The position numbers were made by a program, and so were the translations under genes. Below are positions 50,393 to 62,600 of a stretch of DNA of 64,000 nt, piece by piece. The stretch covers positions 217,447 through 281,446 of the forward strand of contig JAFREE010000017.1 of the NCBI GenBank assembly GCA_019400425.1, read 5' to 3'. Source of the stretch: Hymenochaete sp. R1 (Eukaryota > Basidiomycota > Agaricomycetes > Hymenochaetales > Hymenochaetaceae). The notes below the pieces were generated by a model. That model saw only the letters and a program-made list of their open reading frames with translations. It was not told the DNA's origin and did no database searches. How positions within the stretch are numbered: the first letter of the stretch is position 1; each line of letters starts with the position of its first letter.

Positions 50393-51808
50393 GAGTAAAG
50401 ACCGTAGTGAAAAAGAGCGGCGAGGGGAAAGAAAAGGAGATGAGGGAGAGGATTGGAGATGATGATGGAGGTTACTCACGAAGACGAGGTGAGAGGGATG
50501 GAGACTGTCGAAAAAACAGAGATGATATGATTAGCCAATCTGACCGACTATATTGTAGCTTGTTTTTCATTCAATGATTTCAATCAAAAAGATCGAACGG
50601 GGTAAATGCCCAAAAGACGAGCCGTGGATGAGAGGGACTTGTCGGGTGGGCGGAAAGCGCGGGAGGAATAAGAAAAGAAGGCTGGGTGGGATGATAACCC
50701 CATTCTGCTGCTGCTGCGCTCACGAACGTCCTCCCCGCCATCTGATGTGCACGTCCACTCCCTCCCAGTCGTCCCAGGACCTTTTCTTTCCCGCAACAAC
50801 ATCAAGCTTCTATCGACCTAGCCCGTCGAGAAGCAAGCGACCGAAAGGAGAAAGAGTGCTAAATAGCAAATGGACGAAAAACTCACGGGGGTTGGTTGTC
50901 GGTTCTGCCATTTCGGGATCGGTAAGGGTCTAATTGACGTGATTATTCGAGATGAGAAAGGAGTTAGGCGACTATGGCCATCCAACAATCGGATGAAGAG
51001 TAAAAAAGAGAGGCTGGGGGTTGGTCGTCGTCGTCTGTGTCGTCGAGGAAGTAGAAGATGGTGGTATGAAGAAGAGAGAGGAGAAGGGTGCTATGGCTGG
51101 GCAACTTGCTCTCTGGCTCTGGGCTGGGAAAATCTATTCCAACGACGGCAGCATGCAGCGGATATTATTCCCTGTTACGGTAAAACGCGCATCCCTTTCT
51201 GGCTGAAACTGCCTTAGGGCATCAACATTTCGGACGTTTTCGTCTCGAAATAGACAGCTGCGTGAAAAAAGAGGGCGACAGGCTATTGTTTTCATCCGTT
51301 TTCCCCGGTCAAATGGAAATGGATGCTCGATTCCCAACTTGGACTCGGACAAGAATAGCTGCGTGGGCCGTGTGGCTTACTCAGTTACTGCAACGCCCCC
51401 CCCCCCCTAGATGCGCTGGCAATGCAAATCCCTCCAGCCAGCAAACTTAATCTCAGAGATCTTGGGATTCGCTAGTGGATCATGATCATGATTAATCTTA
51501 TCTCGTCTCGACTCGTGCACTTGACATTGCCTATCAACTTCCACTTCTGCAAACTCACCTATTACAGTCTCCAGTACGAATTTTGCTCGTAGCTATCAGT
51601 CTTGCTCTCTTCTTCGTCGAGTATCTGCTTCGAGGATGAATCTCAAAGAGAGTGCTGGTGAGAAACATAGCACTTTCGGTTATTACTCTGTACACCGAAT
51701 AACTTGAAGCACAAAAATGTATCTCCACGGCAAGAGATAAAAAAGAAGCTGGATCAAAACTAAGGATCCGTTTACACCTCTCGGTAATGGTCGAATTCAT
51801 CCTTCTCC
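50393..51808. other. divergent intergenic region
   Basis: About 1.4 kb between the two divergent membrane-protein genes. A C run of about 12 nt at 51397-51408 is followed by ctag. A 36-codon in-frame extension upstream of 50392 begins with GTG, not ATG, and lies beside a gtgagt donor, so it is probably part of a 5' UTR intron. Confidence 0.45.
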
Positions 51809-53107
51809 ATGGTTGCTTGCTTCTCGAGGTCAAAAGACGACACTTCTCTTGCTACGCTCCAGAATAGAACGACCGCCGAAAAGTACGTCCATCTACTCAC
51901 CTCCCTTCTCCTGTTTCGCATCTCGAATAACAACGACACCTAGTTCAATGCTAATACTTCATCCCAACTCTGCAGTCCCGCACACCTCAAAATCTACCTC
52001 GCCATCGGCATCGTCCTCTTCGTCATCCTCGCTTGCGCCTCCGTCTTCCTCTCCCTGTGGTACGCACCCCCCGCGAGACCAGGAACGGGTCCCCGCCACC
52101 ACCGCCGATATAGTCATCAAATCGAACCATACACGCTACCACTTGACCTTTCTCCGAACGACAATGACGCTACGAGTGTCCCGCTGTCAAGTCGGACGTA
52201 TATGGGGGTTGCAAAAGGGTGTACAGCGCCTCTGGTCGCTACCGTCCCGAGCCCTGGCCCCGTCCCCATCGAATGCCCTCCACTTGCGTACTCTCGTCCA
52301 CCAAACGCGCAGTTGGAGTTAGACTTGGAGTCAGCGTACATCGTCGCTGGGAGTAGTAGGACTGTTTGGGACACGCCCAATGCCTCGTCGGGATTCGGAA
52401 CGAGATTCAGGATCAACTCCGAGGTGGAACGAATGAATATGGGTGTAAACTCTGGTTGCGAATGGAAGCAGAACAACTGCGACTACATGTATAGCGAAGT
52501 CGGGTCGATCGAGTGTGCATGGGGGAGCCCGGCACCGACGCTGACATCGGTACTAAATGCCCCTCCAGAGCTAGGGAACCCCAATCCAAGTCAGAATCGG
52601 AACCAGAACCAGAATCTATCCACATCGTCGTCGTCGTCACCCTCCTCATTTTCTTCCTCATGTTCCTCCTCGTCATGGTCCAGTCCCGAAAGCCAAAACG
52701 TGCGTGCGACGGTGGAGGTCCAGGCACTCACCCAACGTACGTGTATCCTCTATCCTCTGTTCTTTGAATAATGACAACCGACGGCGCTATCACTATCTCT
52801 ATCATTACCAACTCAACGATCTTTTTTAATTCCAAAACATACAGTACTGGGCTACGACTACCATCTCGCCCTCCTCTCCCTCCGCCGCTCGAGCGCCGCG
52901 TCCGCGTCCGCCACCGTCGCTGGACAATTCAGCGAGGCGCCGCCGTCCCCGACTCAAGACGCGATTCACACGAACTTGAATGTGGGAGACAGAATTGGAT
53001 TGACTAATTCAGAGGCGAAGATGAGGGCGAGGACGAGGACGAGGATGGCGATACCTACTGCGAAGATGAAAGTACGGCCTCTGCCGCGCGTGCCGACCCC
53101 TATTTGA
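51809..53107 (+). CDS. membrane protein, one or two helices, two possible splice models
   Basis: Exon 1 51809-51882 (MVACFSRSKDDTSLATLQNR), exon 2 from 51976. Residues 31-53 (YLAIGIVLFVILACASVFLS) are a clear membrane helix, followed by a loop with paired cysteines (GCTAPLV, IECPPL, GCEWKQNNCDYMY). Two models close in frame. Model 1 keeps 51976-52736 intact and gives 365 residues with a long Ser tract. Model 2 splices 52513-52568 (branch-like CTGAC, TACTAAA) and 52700-52844 (donor gtgcgt), giving 334 residues with a second very hydrophobic helix (IHIVVVVTLLIFFLMFLLVM) before a basic stretch. Model 2 looks more protein-like. Both end DAIHTNLNVGDRIGLT...PLPRVPTPI. Function unknown. Confidence 0.62.
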
Positions 53108-53684
53108 CATTTGAAGATGAGAAGAGAGGAAGAAATAGAATTGAAGCGAAGTAATAAAATAAAAGAGAGCGAAGGTTGATATCTTGGAATGAGAAGCACG
53201 GTTGGAAGCCATCCGTTTGTTGGTTTATGATTTACTTCGGAGGGTAAGTCCCGCCACATGACCATCCCTATATTAGTGTTTCCTTATTCTGTTCATGAAA
53301 GCTTTCGTCCGAGGCCAGGGGAAGAGGAGGAGGGGTGGGGCGTGATGAAGGGCAGGGAAATTTTGTCTTCTTCTGAGAACAAAGGGAGAGAAGGAAAGCT
53401 TCGCCCGACTCAAAGCTCAGAGGCAGGATTACAAACGAACCTAGAGTTTTGTATAGTATATTAGAACATAAATCATACATGTAGATATAAAAAGACCATA
53501 CAATAAAGCAGAAGCATGCGGGTTTTCAAACAAAGGGGAAATAACCAGTATCGAGCCCATGCGCATAGTCAGTCAGTAGTCGAAAGCGCGCGAGCGCTAA
53601 TAATTCCTTGTCTTTCGACTACTCGTACGATTCATTGTATGTATAAGCAAACGAACCGGCGTATCCTCTGGTGTCATTCGCGTG
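53108..53684. other. intergenic, convergent 3' ends
   Basis: About 580 nt between the membrane-protein stop and paralogue B's stop. No gene seen. Confidence 0.5.
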
Positions 53685-55092
53685 CTAGGGAAACCACTGC
53701 TTCAACTTTTCCAACGACTCTTCGCAATCATCCATGCGAGTCCGAATCTCCCTCAAATAGTCTATATATGCTTGCTCCACCTTCGAACAGTCCCTCTGCA
53801 TCGTCAACGCCGCTACATGACGGACTGCATCAACGTCTCCAGCGTCTTTCAGTCGTTGATACGTGCCCGGCGCATCTTCCTTCCAGCTCTGGAACCATCC
53901 ATGCTTGTCCTTCGCCTGTTTCTCCATCCTTTTGAAGTCGTTGGTTAACGAGCCTTTCTCCTTGGTTAGAGCACTGTCCAACCATTTCTCCGGATCAGCA
54001 AGCTTCTGCCCACTGAGCTCCTTCCAGTATTTCACAGCTTCTTGATATACGCTGTCGAAGTGATCCGATAGCAGGCCCTTCCGTTGTGGATAAACTCCAC
54101 TGCGGAGAGCCTCGTTAGCTCGCCGTCCTGTTCCGCTACTGTGGTTGCAATAGATCCGAGCTGTCTGAAGATTCGATTCTATGTCGAAAGCCTTCAGGTC
54201 ATCTTCCAAAAGAAATAGCGCCTGTCGTATCTCGCAACGCATCGACTTGTCACAATCGGCGTCTGTACACTCGAGCTTGGACAGGTTAGCAGATATCAAC
54301 CCGTAATCTTTACGAAGGACCGGCGCGCTGTGGACTTTGTCAGTACAGTTCTGGAGCTCAACTCTGTGGTACGCGACAAATGCATGGAAGAATATAGCAT
54401 CGGTCACTGGATCTGGAGAACGCTCGAGGTGTTCGGTGGGAATGGTAGCTTCTACATCGTACCATTAGCTATCGCAATATCGCATCCATCCAAAGGCCGT
54501 ACTCACTGACAGCTCTGACACTCTCGTGCATCTGATTCTGGATTCTCGACCTCTCAGCGAGCAGGAGAGCCTTGGCACGTTCGCTCTCCGCATCGTTCCT
54601 ACCGGCCAGATCTTTTAAACGAGAAGCAATCCTCTGCCTCACGTCGTGCTGATTGTACCAGTACCGACGAGGGAGCGATTTAGCGAGTTCAGCGTCACCG
54701 TGTGCCCGACGCCAATTGTTTGCCCAAAAGCTATGATAATCGAAGAACGCCTTATCGTAGTGAAAGGCAGCCGTCATTTTCATTTCTTCATCAGCATCGT
54801 CGTCACTCGAGATAGAGTCGAATAGCGCCTCTAGAACCTCCAAGCGGGGTGGTTCCCAGTGAAAGCCACGTTGATATTTGTTCTGGATGTCAGTAATAGA
54901 GAGGGGTTGAGAGTTGTTGTTGTCGACTTCGCTCAATGTGTTACAGTAAATCTCAACGTGCGTTTTCAAGGATTCGAGTCTTTCCGGAAGCGGCTTTCGT
55001 TCAAGACCCAGAATGCGGTAAGCTGGTGGTGGCCGGACAGGAGGGTCTTCGCTTTCCAACAAAATGCGATTACGTTTTCTCGAGCTCGACAT
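53685..55092 (-). CDS. unrecognised two-exon family, paralogue B
   Basis: Exons 55092-54507 (586 nt, exactly as long as exon 1 of A) and 54451-53685 (767 nt) give 450 residues. Exon 1 is recognisably related to A but only about half identical (MSSSRKRNRILLESEDPP, PLPERLESLKTHVEIYCNTL, RIASRLKDLAGRNDAES). Exon 2 is much closer, and from YQEAVKYWKELSGQKL to the end about 90% of residues match A (for example KEDAPGTYQRLKDAGD and YIDYLREIRTRMDDCEESLE). The gene is inverted relative to A, about 6.4 kb away. The frame is intact and splice sites are canonical, so it is probably functional. The divergence between its two halves is striking and is treated as a finding. Confidence 0.78.
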
Positions 55093-56449
55093 ATGGGGAT
55101 CGCCTAGTGGATAGGTTTCAGGTTGAGAATTAAGGCGAAGGCGGGCGACACTGATGGAGAAGGGCTCACTTTGACTTTAAAGGAAAAGGGAGCGTCCACT
55201 TAAGGCTCGAGAGGCTAGCGAGAGCAATATACAAAGGCGCAGCATATATATGCAATCCGAGATGTTAAAGGGGATTCTTTGCTGTTGATATATAATGAAT
55301 CTCCCAGACTTGCTTAGAACATTTGATGACTGCTTCAATAAGACAAGCGCGGAAAAGTGGTACACGCGTACCTTCCAAACCAATTTTGCACCGCCGTAAA
55401 AAGCAAACACAGAGAAAATTAATGGCGAGAGCACGCTGAGAGGATATACCATGCAGAGTAGTCGTTATTTTGCTGATCGAGAACAATTAAGTGTGAAAGT
55501 CGCAAAGAAAAGCGCAAAGGTGTAGCATGCATTTTTTTTGAAAGCACGTCGGGTAGCTAGTACTGTTATCCAATGGCCCAAATCCTGACTAATAGTGAGG
55601 CACAGTTTTGTTCCCTCCAATACTTAACGATGGCGAAAGACACGCGAGTGTATATTCGGAATCAGCTTCTCTTCCTATAATTTCTTAGCCAAGGAACCTG
55701 AACTCACCTTTGAGTCCATATTGAGCGCTTTCACCAACAGCCAATTCCCGTCCATCATTTCTCCCTGTATGCTGTTACCTGCCTAGGTCCAAGGACTGGC
55801 TCCGTTTCCTCATCCAAGTCCAACTGCGTCTTCTTCGGGGATTCTCGCATCTATGGTTTCCAGCGACTTGCTGTTCCTGGGTGAGACCACACCGCTCATC
55901 TCGGGCGAATCGAACAGAGGAACAACGATAGTGTACATGTCTGGGATTTGTTGACCTTCGATACAAAAGAAGCGAGCTTCATCTTGTAGTTGACAGCAGT
56001 ACGGACTCGGAGAAAAACCCAGGGGGAGGGTGGGGTAGCAGCAATGCCTTACCGCGAGATTTCCTCCAGCCATGCCCGTCGCTCACAGCCTACAGTATGA
56101 GATTGCCCAACGAGCCCCGTTTGTCAAAGGTCAATTACTGGTTGAAGTTGTGTTAGAGGGGTCAGCAGGAAAGGGTGCCCGACCATCAACCAGATACTAG
56201 TACGGCTTACGGACTTTAGCGTGGGAAAGGTGGAAGTAACCGGACAGCAGAGTGTGGCCAAAGAAGGATCTGGGAAACATGTCTTCTCTCTTCTTTTCCT
56301 TTCTCTTATCTACATCAATAATTAGGGAAGAAATGATCACTATCTATTGAAAAAAACAGCAACAGTTATCAGCAACTATCTAGGTGACCAGCACATCATT
56401 AATCCAACTCTATACCAAGATGAACATTGAACATAGGGAAAACGTGCAG
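55093..56449. other. intergenic between paralogues B and C
   Basis: About 1.36 kb. It contains the short conserved segment at 55810-56073 (separate entry), AT-rich DNA with tata repeats near 55240, and the words TAGTACTG (55558) and TACTAGTAC (56203). Confidence 0.45.
55810..56073 (-). other. possible gene relic or small gene related to 45238-45414
   Basis: A minus-strand frame of 87 codons from ATG (56073) reads MAGGNLAV..., then DEARFFCIEGQQIPDMYTIV, PLFDSPEMSGVVSPRNSKSL and ETIDARIPEEDAVGLG. Splice-like signals occur inside (gtaagg after the GCG codon; acceptor ctacaag). A second piece farther on (MMDGNWLLVKALNMDSK, then gtgagt) may belong to the same gene. The similarity to the 45.2-kb segment suggests both descend from one duplicated unit. 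Confidence 0.3.
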
Positions 56450-57874
56450 TCAGGCGCTACCGAGGATCGTCTTTAGTGCCTCCTCACTCTTGTTACAATC
56501 GCTAATTCGAGACTGGATTTCTCGCAAGTGGTCAGTGTATGCTGCCTCTACCTCAACAATATCCTTCTGCACCATCAGCATCGCCACGCGGACCGCCTCG
56601 GCGTCTCCAGAGTCCTTCAAGCGCTGATATGTGCCCAATGCATCCTTCTCCCAGTCCTCGAACCATGTGCATCGCTTAGTATCCTCCTTTGCTACTTTTA
56701 CCATGCCGCTGAAATTAGAAGCAGCCGAACCTTTCTGCTCAGAGACGGCGGCCTTTATATATTTCTCCGATTCCGTACGGGGTTTTCCAGCGAGCTTCTT
56801 CCAAAATTCTAGAGCTTCTTGAAAGACTTCTGAATAATAAACGGAAAGCGACTCCTTTCGTTCCGATAAGAGATTCTCAAGAACTCCTCTGGCAGAGCGC
56901 CCCTCTTCATTTAGCTCTCCTCTGTGATTCCCAGGCCCACGGTGGACCCGGACTGTCTGCAGGTACATCTCCATATCGAAAGCTTTCATATCATCTGCCA
57001 AAAAGGTCGCTGCCTGTCGCAGCCCGCAACCCAACGATTTTTCACATTCGTTGTTCGCGCACTTAAGCTCGGATAGCTTGCTGGTGATGAGTTCATGAGT
57101 AGATTGCAAATTCCTCACTCCGTAGACTTTGTCGACACTTTGCCTGAGTTTATTCCGGTGAAATGAAACGAATTCACGGAAAAAAATCGCATCGGTTATA
57201 GGATCATGAGACTTCCGCAGAAGGTCAAAAGGTATTATGGTTCCTGGATTGCACTCTCAGTAACTGAGCGTCCGGTCGAAACAAAGGCCAGACTCACTGA
57301 TACACCTGAAAGTTTCACTCATCTCCTTTCTAAACTTGGTCCTCCTCTCGAGTAGACTGGCTTTAGCACGTAGACTTTCATCGTCGCTTCTATTGGTTAG
57401 TTCAACAATGCGAGAAGCAACCCGTTCCTTTAAATCATGGAAGTGTTTCCAAAAGCCAATGGTCTGAGCATTGCTGTTTTCAGTTCTTCCATATTCTTTA
57501 AGCCAGGTGGATATCCAGACGTCGTGATAGGTAAAAAATACCTTATCATAGAGGAAGGTAATGGCCTGTTTCGCTTCCTCGTCGACAAACCCTTCACTTT
57601 CCAGAATGGAATTGATTTCACGTTCCAAGTCATTATAGTGGTCAAGGCCACGAATGTATCCAGCCCGGATGTCCTTGACAGTGAACGATGTGGAGGTGCT
57701 AGCAGTACGCAACTTTTCGCAATAACCATTGACTTGCATCTCCAAGCCATTCGCTCTAGCCAGTAACGATGCATCGCTGATCTGATGGCGGAATGCCGGT
57801 GGGAGGCGTTTAAGGGGGTGTTCGGGATCGCCAGAGATTGCGTTTCTGTCTCTTTTCGTACCAGACCCTGACAT
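56450..57874 (-). CDS. unrecognised two-exon family, paralogue C
   Basis: Exons 57874-57298 (577 nt) and 57243-56450 (794 nt) give 456 residues, with the same phase-1 intron as A and B. It is more diverged: MSGSGTKRDRNAISGDPEHP, then DEEAKQAITFLYDKVFFTYH, ERVASRIVELTNRSDDES in exon 1. Exon 2 keeps DPITDAIFFREFVSFHR, the C-x6-C element (CANNECEKSLGCG), EALEFWKKLAGKPRTESEKY, WFEDWEKDALGTYQRLKDSG and DHLREIQSRISDCNKSEEAL. The repeated conserved core (WF-x-DW, GTYQRLKD, LREIxSR) defines the family. Tandem to B, same strand, 1.36 kb apart. Coding status is likely; function unknown. Confidence 0.75.
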
Positions 57875-59633
57875 GAATCTTTATTGGCAGGGCACAGTGA
57901 TGGTAAGAAGAATGGACGGAACGAAGTGTTGATGGGGAGAAGAGAGATAGTAAAAGTGGTGGGTAGAAAGTCGCTCGATTTATGTGACAGAAAGGGTCCC
58001 CCTACTTCAAGTTTGCAACCGGTTACTTACATCAGGAAGTATAAAATTGCCAGGACAATTCGCAAGCCCCAACAAGGAGTGTACTTGAGCTTACGGATTA
58101 ACTAGTGCTTGTCTAAGCTCCGGTTGACAAGCGCCATGATCTTGATGTCTAAAGGATTATCACAATTCTCCCTCTTCATATGATTTCGTTTAGCGACGGA
58201 GAAAAATGTAAAATGATATGAGGACGTACAGAGCAATTCAATAATCATCACGAACCAAATCGAGTCACTCCCTCCGTCCGCGAAAAAGCCGTCACGTACG
58301 AACGCTGACAATGTAGGACAAAGGACGGATAAGAATACAATCCGCGGGCTTCTTTAATCCGGCGGTTTGTTATATATGTATAACGGATCGCTGCGGATCG
58401 GATTGTGCAATCAGGTCTGCAATCTGGCGGCCGGTCCACAATGCTAGATAAAATATCATTGAAGAGCTAGAAAATAAAGAAGGGGGCGCGCATAAAATGA
58501 TACAAGAGATGATTGAGAGAGAGCGTGTTTGAGCGCCAGTTAACGCGTTAGACTTGAGCAATGGTTTTATCCAAAAAAGAGAAGAGGTCGAGCCAACAGA
58601 TTGATCGTGTGAGAGCCCTCTTGCCAACTCCAAGCATATGTGGCAATAAACCGGCCGCCTGTATGCTAATTATGTAAGCCCGTTGCTTACCAGTAATGTT
58701 CTATTTTTATCTTAATTTGCCACTAAGCCTCAGTCAGTCCACCCGGATAGATCCCTAGAATCCACAACTTGCAAAATCGTGCGGGATTGGATTTTCCGCG
58801 CCCTGTCCTACCGAAAATGCGTTCAATTAATCGTTTCTTCCATGAACATCTGAATCAGCACTTACCACCTTCGGCCTTCACTTTTACTTCCACGCATCTT
58901 TACCTGACCCGAATCGACGAACCTTTCTGTAAGAAATAATGTGAATCATCGTAGTTGGGAAGCTTCGGCATATATGTGCGAGAAGCTTTGATCGAGCTGG
59001 CCATGCAAAAAACCGGATGGATGCGAGCTCGATCGAAGGTCATACTCCCAGGTTACCGTGTATAGATGGAGGGGAGGTCATAGCGACAGTTTCAATGTCG
59101 AATAACATGCTTTAGAAGCACGTTAGGACGGTCGCTCATGCCCTCAGTACCGATGGAGATGCAAGAACAGGAACGTGAAGACGATGATGGTCGTGGAAAT
59201 TCGAGATCTTGGGTTGAAGACGGAAGATCGACGCTCCTGTTTACGTAAGTGTTCAAAGAGTTTCGTTGCGTGCCAATAACGAAAAACCTACGAAACCCCA
59301 GATAAACTATGATACACTCATGAATTAAGCGCAACGGCCAAAGAAGTGAAAGCGTAGAAAGTAGATCATACAATGCAGGAATGGAGCAGGAAAGGTGAAT
59401 TAATCGAAGGTGATAAGACAAGAAATCGTAGCAAGGAGAATGGAAAGAGAAGTGAAAAACGCCAAAGAGCAGGGGGAAATAGATCTGAATGGGAAAATAG
59501 CATATGGTAAAAAAAGTCATAAAGGGCGTCAAAGAAAACAGGGGAAATTGTGCATTAGCGTGTCATCGAATCGAGGGCATAGCAAGATGAGGCAGAATGA
59601 AAAAGGACAGGAATGAAAAGGGGCTAACGTCAC
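57875..59633. other. intergenic, no gene seen
   Basis: About 1.76 kb. The tandem minus frame near 59092-59532 is hydrophobic but CT-rich and lacks an ATG-motif structure; it probably belongs to the 3' UTR of the coiled-coil gene. Confidence 0.4.
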
Positions 59634-62600
59634 TCATTGTCGAGGTGACGCGGCACCCTTCGTACTCTCGACAAATTCATTCAGTTGCTGACTACGCTTA
59701 TTAGCAAGCTCGATTTGCCTCTGCAACGACCTGAAAGAAAAGATGAGCCTTACAGTTCCATAATCACGGCACTATGGGCCACTCACTTTATATTCGCCTC
59801 CAACTCCGCCACCCTTTCCTTCGCTCCCTGCCTCTCCCTCTTCACCCTCTCCTCTGCGCTCCTCAACCGGCTTTCATACTCCTTCACTCGCGCATCCCAC
59901 TTCCCATCCGCAATCGTCGTCCGCTGGTTCATTAGCGCTATCTTTTCCTCATGCGCTAGCAGCTGGTTCTGCGCGTTCTGCAAGCGCCGCTCGGCGTTAG
60001 AGGCACGCGCGGTGAGGGATTTGATCTCGGAGGACTCGGATTGACCAGGTCGACGCATAGAGGAGAGTTGATTTGTGAGGTCTGAGTTCGTGGACTAAGA
60101 TTGTCGGAGAGGGAACGAAAAAGTTATTGGATATCATTTCGAGGGTATGAGAGAATGGGTCAAACCTTGAGTCCATCTAGCTCTCCTTCCTTCAACGCAA
60201 AGCGCCGCTTCCAGCTCTGTTTCGTCTCAGATAAATTCTTGACGCTCGTCTCAAATTTATCGAGCTGCCTCCATTTCGACTCAAATTGTCTCCTCAAGTC
60301 ACCTAGCTTGTCTGTATATCTAGTCTCAATGTCCTTGCTTCGCTGGTCGAAGCTGGCCGAAAGCTGGTTGACCGCTTTGAGGCGTGACATGAGTAAATCG
60401 TGGAAGACGCTGAAGTTGGTATATGGCCTCGTTTCTGGCTTTTTCTGGGTGAAAAAAATCGTGTAGGTTGCTGAAGCAGATGAAAAGAAAAGAGAGCACT
60501 TACGGGTGTCTTCTCCACGCCAAGAATCTTGTCCATATACGAGTAAATGGTCAACAATAACGTATTTCGTTCTTGCAATTGCTCGGTCATCACTTTCTCC
60601 TGGTGCAAAGAAGACCTCTGATCCTTCGACAATTTCGACTCTAAGTCATGGAGTCTTTGCTTCACAGACGCAAGCTCTGTCTCCGCAGCACGCAAACTTT
60701 GTTGCGTCGCGTCAAGTTTCTCGATGACGTTGAGACGAGCTTGAGTTTGCGCAGCGAGTTGTGTTGTAAGCTCCCGGTTTTCTGTGTGCAAGCGGTCGAC
60801 GATATCATCCCTCTCGCGAGTTTTGGCCTCCTTAGCGCCCAATTCAGCTCGAGCCCGTCCGAGCTCTTCTTCGAGACGTTCGACATCTCGCCGTAACCTA
60901 TCAACCTCCAGTTGTAACGAAAAGCGGTCCGTGGAAGCGGATTCGCCACGCTTCCGGATTTCCGCTTCTTGATTTCGAAGCACACTTTGCACCTCTGCAA
61001 GGTCGGACTCGCGTTGCGTCAGCAGAGCCTGCGTGCGCGCAAGGTCTGCCAGTGTCGATTGTAATGTTGACTCCTTCGCCTCGAGCGCCCGTCGTTCTGC
61101 ACGGAGAGCAGCATCGTGTTCATTTGCCTGAGAATCGAGGTCAATCTCAGTCTTCTGTCGTAGCTCACGCTCGCGACGCATTTCGTCGACAAGGTCTTCT
61201 ACGTGCTGAGCAAGCTCCTCTTGGCGGGCGCGGTGGGCGTGGATATCTTCATTGGCTTGCTCATAAAGGCCTGCGACCTCTTCAAGCTCTTCTTTAGATT
61301 GGGCGAGTTTCTGAGTGAGTGGGCTTATGAGCTGTGATAGAAAATGGAAGGAAGACATGACTAACCTCCTTCAAAGCGGCGACTAACGCCTCCAGCCTTT
61401 CTCGCTCCATTTCCTCGTCGTCGCGCGTCTTGTCGCTCTGAGCTCTAAGAGCATCAAGCTCGTCCTCCAACTCATACACACGTTGGCCCAGCTTTTCAAT
61501 CTCCCTATTTGCACTTTCAATCTCGACATCTTTCTCCTCAGCTTCATGCTCGAAGTGGGCGATAGCCGTCTCGAACTTTTCATGGAGGTCGATTGTATTA
61601 TTTTCTAGCTCGGAGACGTGGTGCCGAAGTTCTTTGGAGTCATTTTCTCGCTCAGCCAGGACCTGTTAGAGATTGCATCAGACGTGGGGCGCGCCGGGAA
61701 GGTAACACTCACGTCTCGTAACTCTTCAACTTGCGCTTGCCACTCGCCAACCTCTTGCCTCCATTGTGCTTCAACCTCTGCCACCATCCCTTCATGCTCA
61801 GCAGCATAGTCCTGAAGCTCCCTCTCACGTAATTCAACCTCATCCTCTTTTTGATTTAGCTCGATAGTCAGAGCCGCGACCTTATCCCGAAGACCATTAA
61901 CCTGCCCTTCAATGGCCTCGCGTTCATCTCTCTCCTCCATTATCTGAGCACGGCTCTCGCTGCGTTGAAGGACTTCTGCCTCGTTCCTGTTATGGAGATC
62001 TTCGAGCTCGAGCTTCAAACCATCAACGGCATCCAATAAATCCTCTCGCTCTTCTTCGCGCTGCCTCAAAGCTTCTGCGTGCTCATCCAACTGAGCACGT
62101 AACTCATCGTTGTCGGCCTCGAGATCCTTCACTCGAGTCTCCAAACGTGCTTGTCTTCTCCCATCTAAGGACGTATTGCCTGCATCGTCGTTGCTTCGTT
62201 CGTGCTGGTCCTGAAGTTCCTGCATGGCGTTGTTGGTTTCCTCTAACATATCTTGCAGCTGCTGCATCTCATTCCGTAGCGCGCCATTCTCCTCTTCGAG
62301 CTCAGAGTTCTTCCTCCGCAACTCATCTCCGGCAGGCCCGCTCCCAGCTTTCTTCCGTCGGAGCTCCAAGAGTTCCCGTTCCATATCCTCCACTCTCTCT
62401 TCTAGTTCCTTCTCACGCGCCCTCCCTCGCTGACTCCGTTCGAGCTCACGTTCAAGCTCCAAGACGAGCTTCTTATACTTCTTCATCTCCAGCCCCCGTT
62501 GTTGTACCTCGATCTTTAGGTTAATGTTTTGCTTGAGCGCCGCATCGATCTGGTCCGGTGCGAGTTGAGCGAGGCGTTCTTCCAAGAAATGGACCTTCAG

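Noticed and set aside
50393..50479. upstream extension of the Ser/Thr-rich membrane protein
   Set aside because: The extended frame begins with GTG and overlaps a gtgagt donor, so it is probably an intron in the 5' UTR.
59092..59532. 146-codon hydrophobic minus frame
   Set aside because: CT/AT-rich DNA just 3' of the CM1 gene gives Phe/Leu/Ser runs; no other evidence for a membrane protein.
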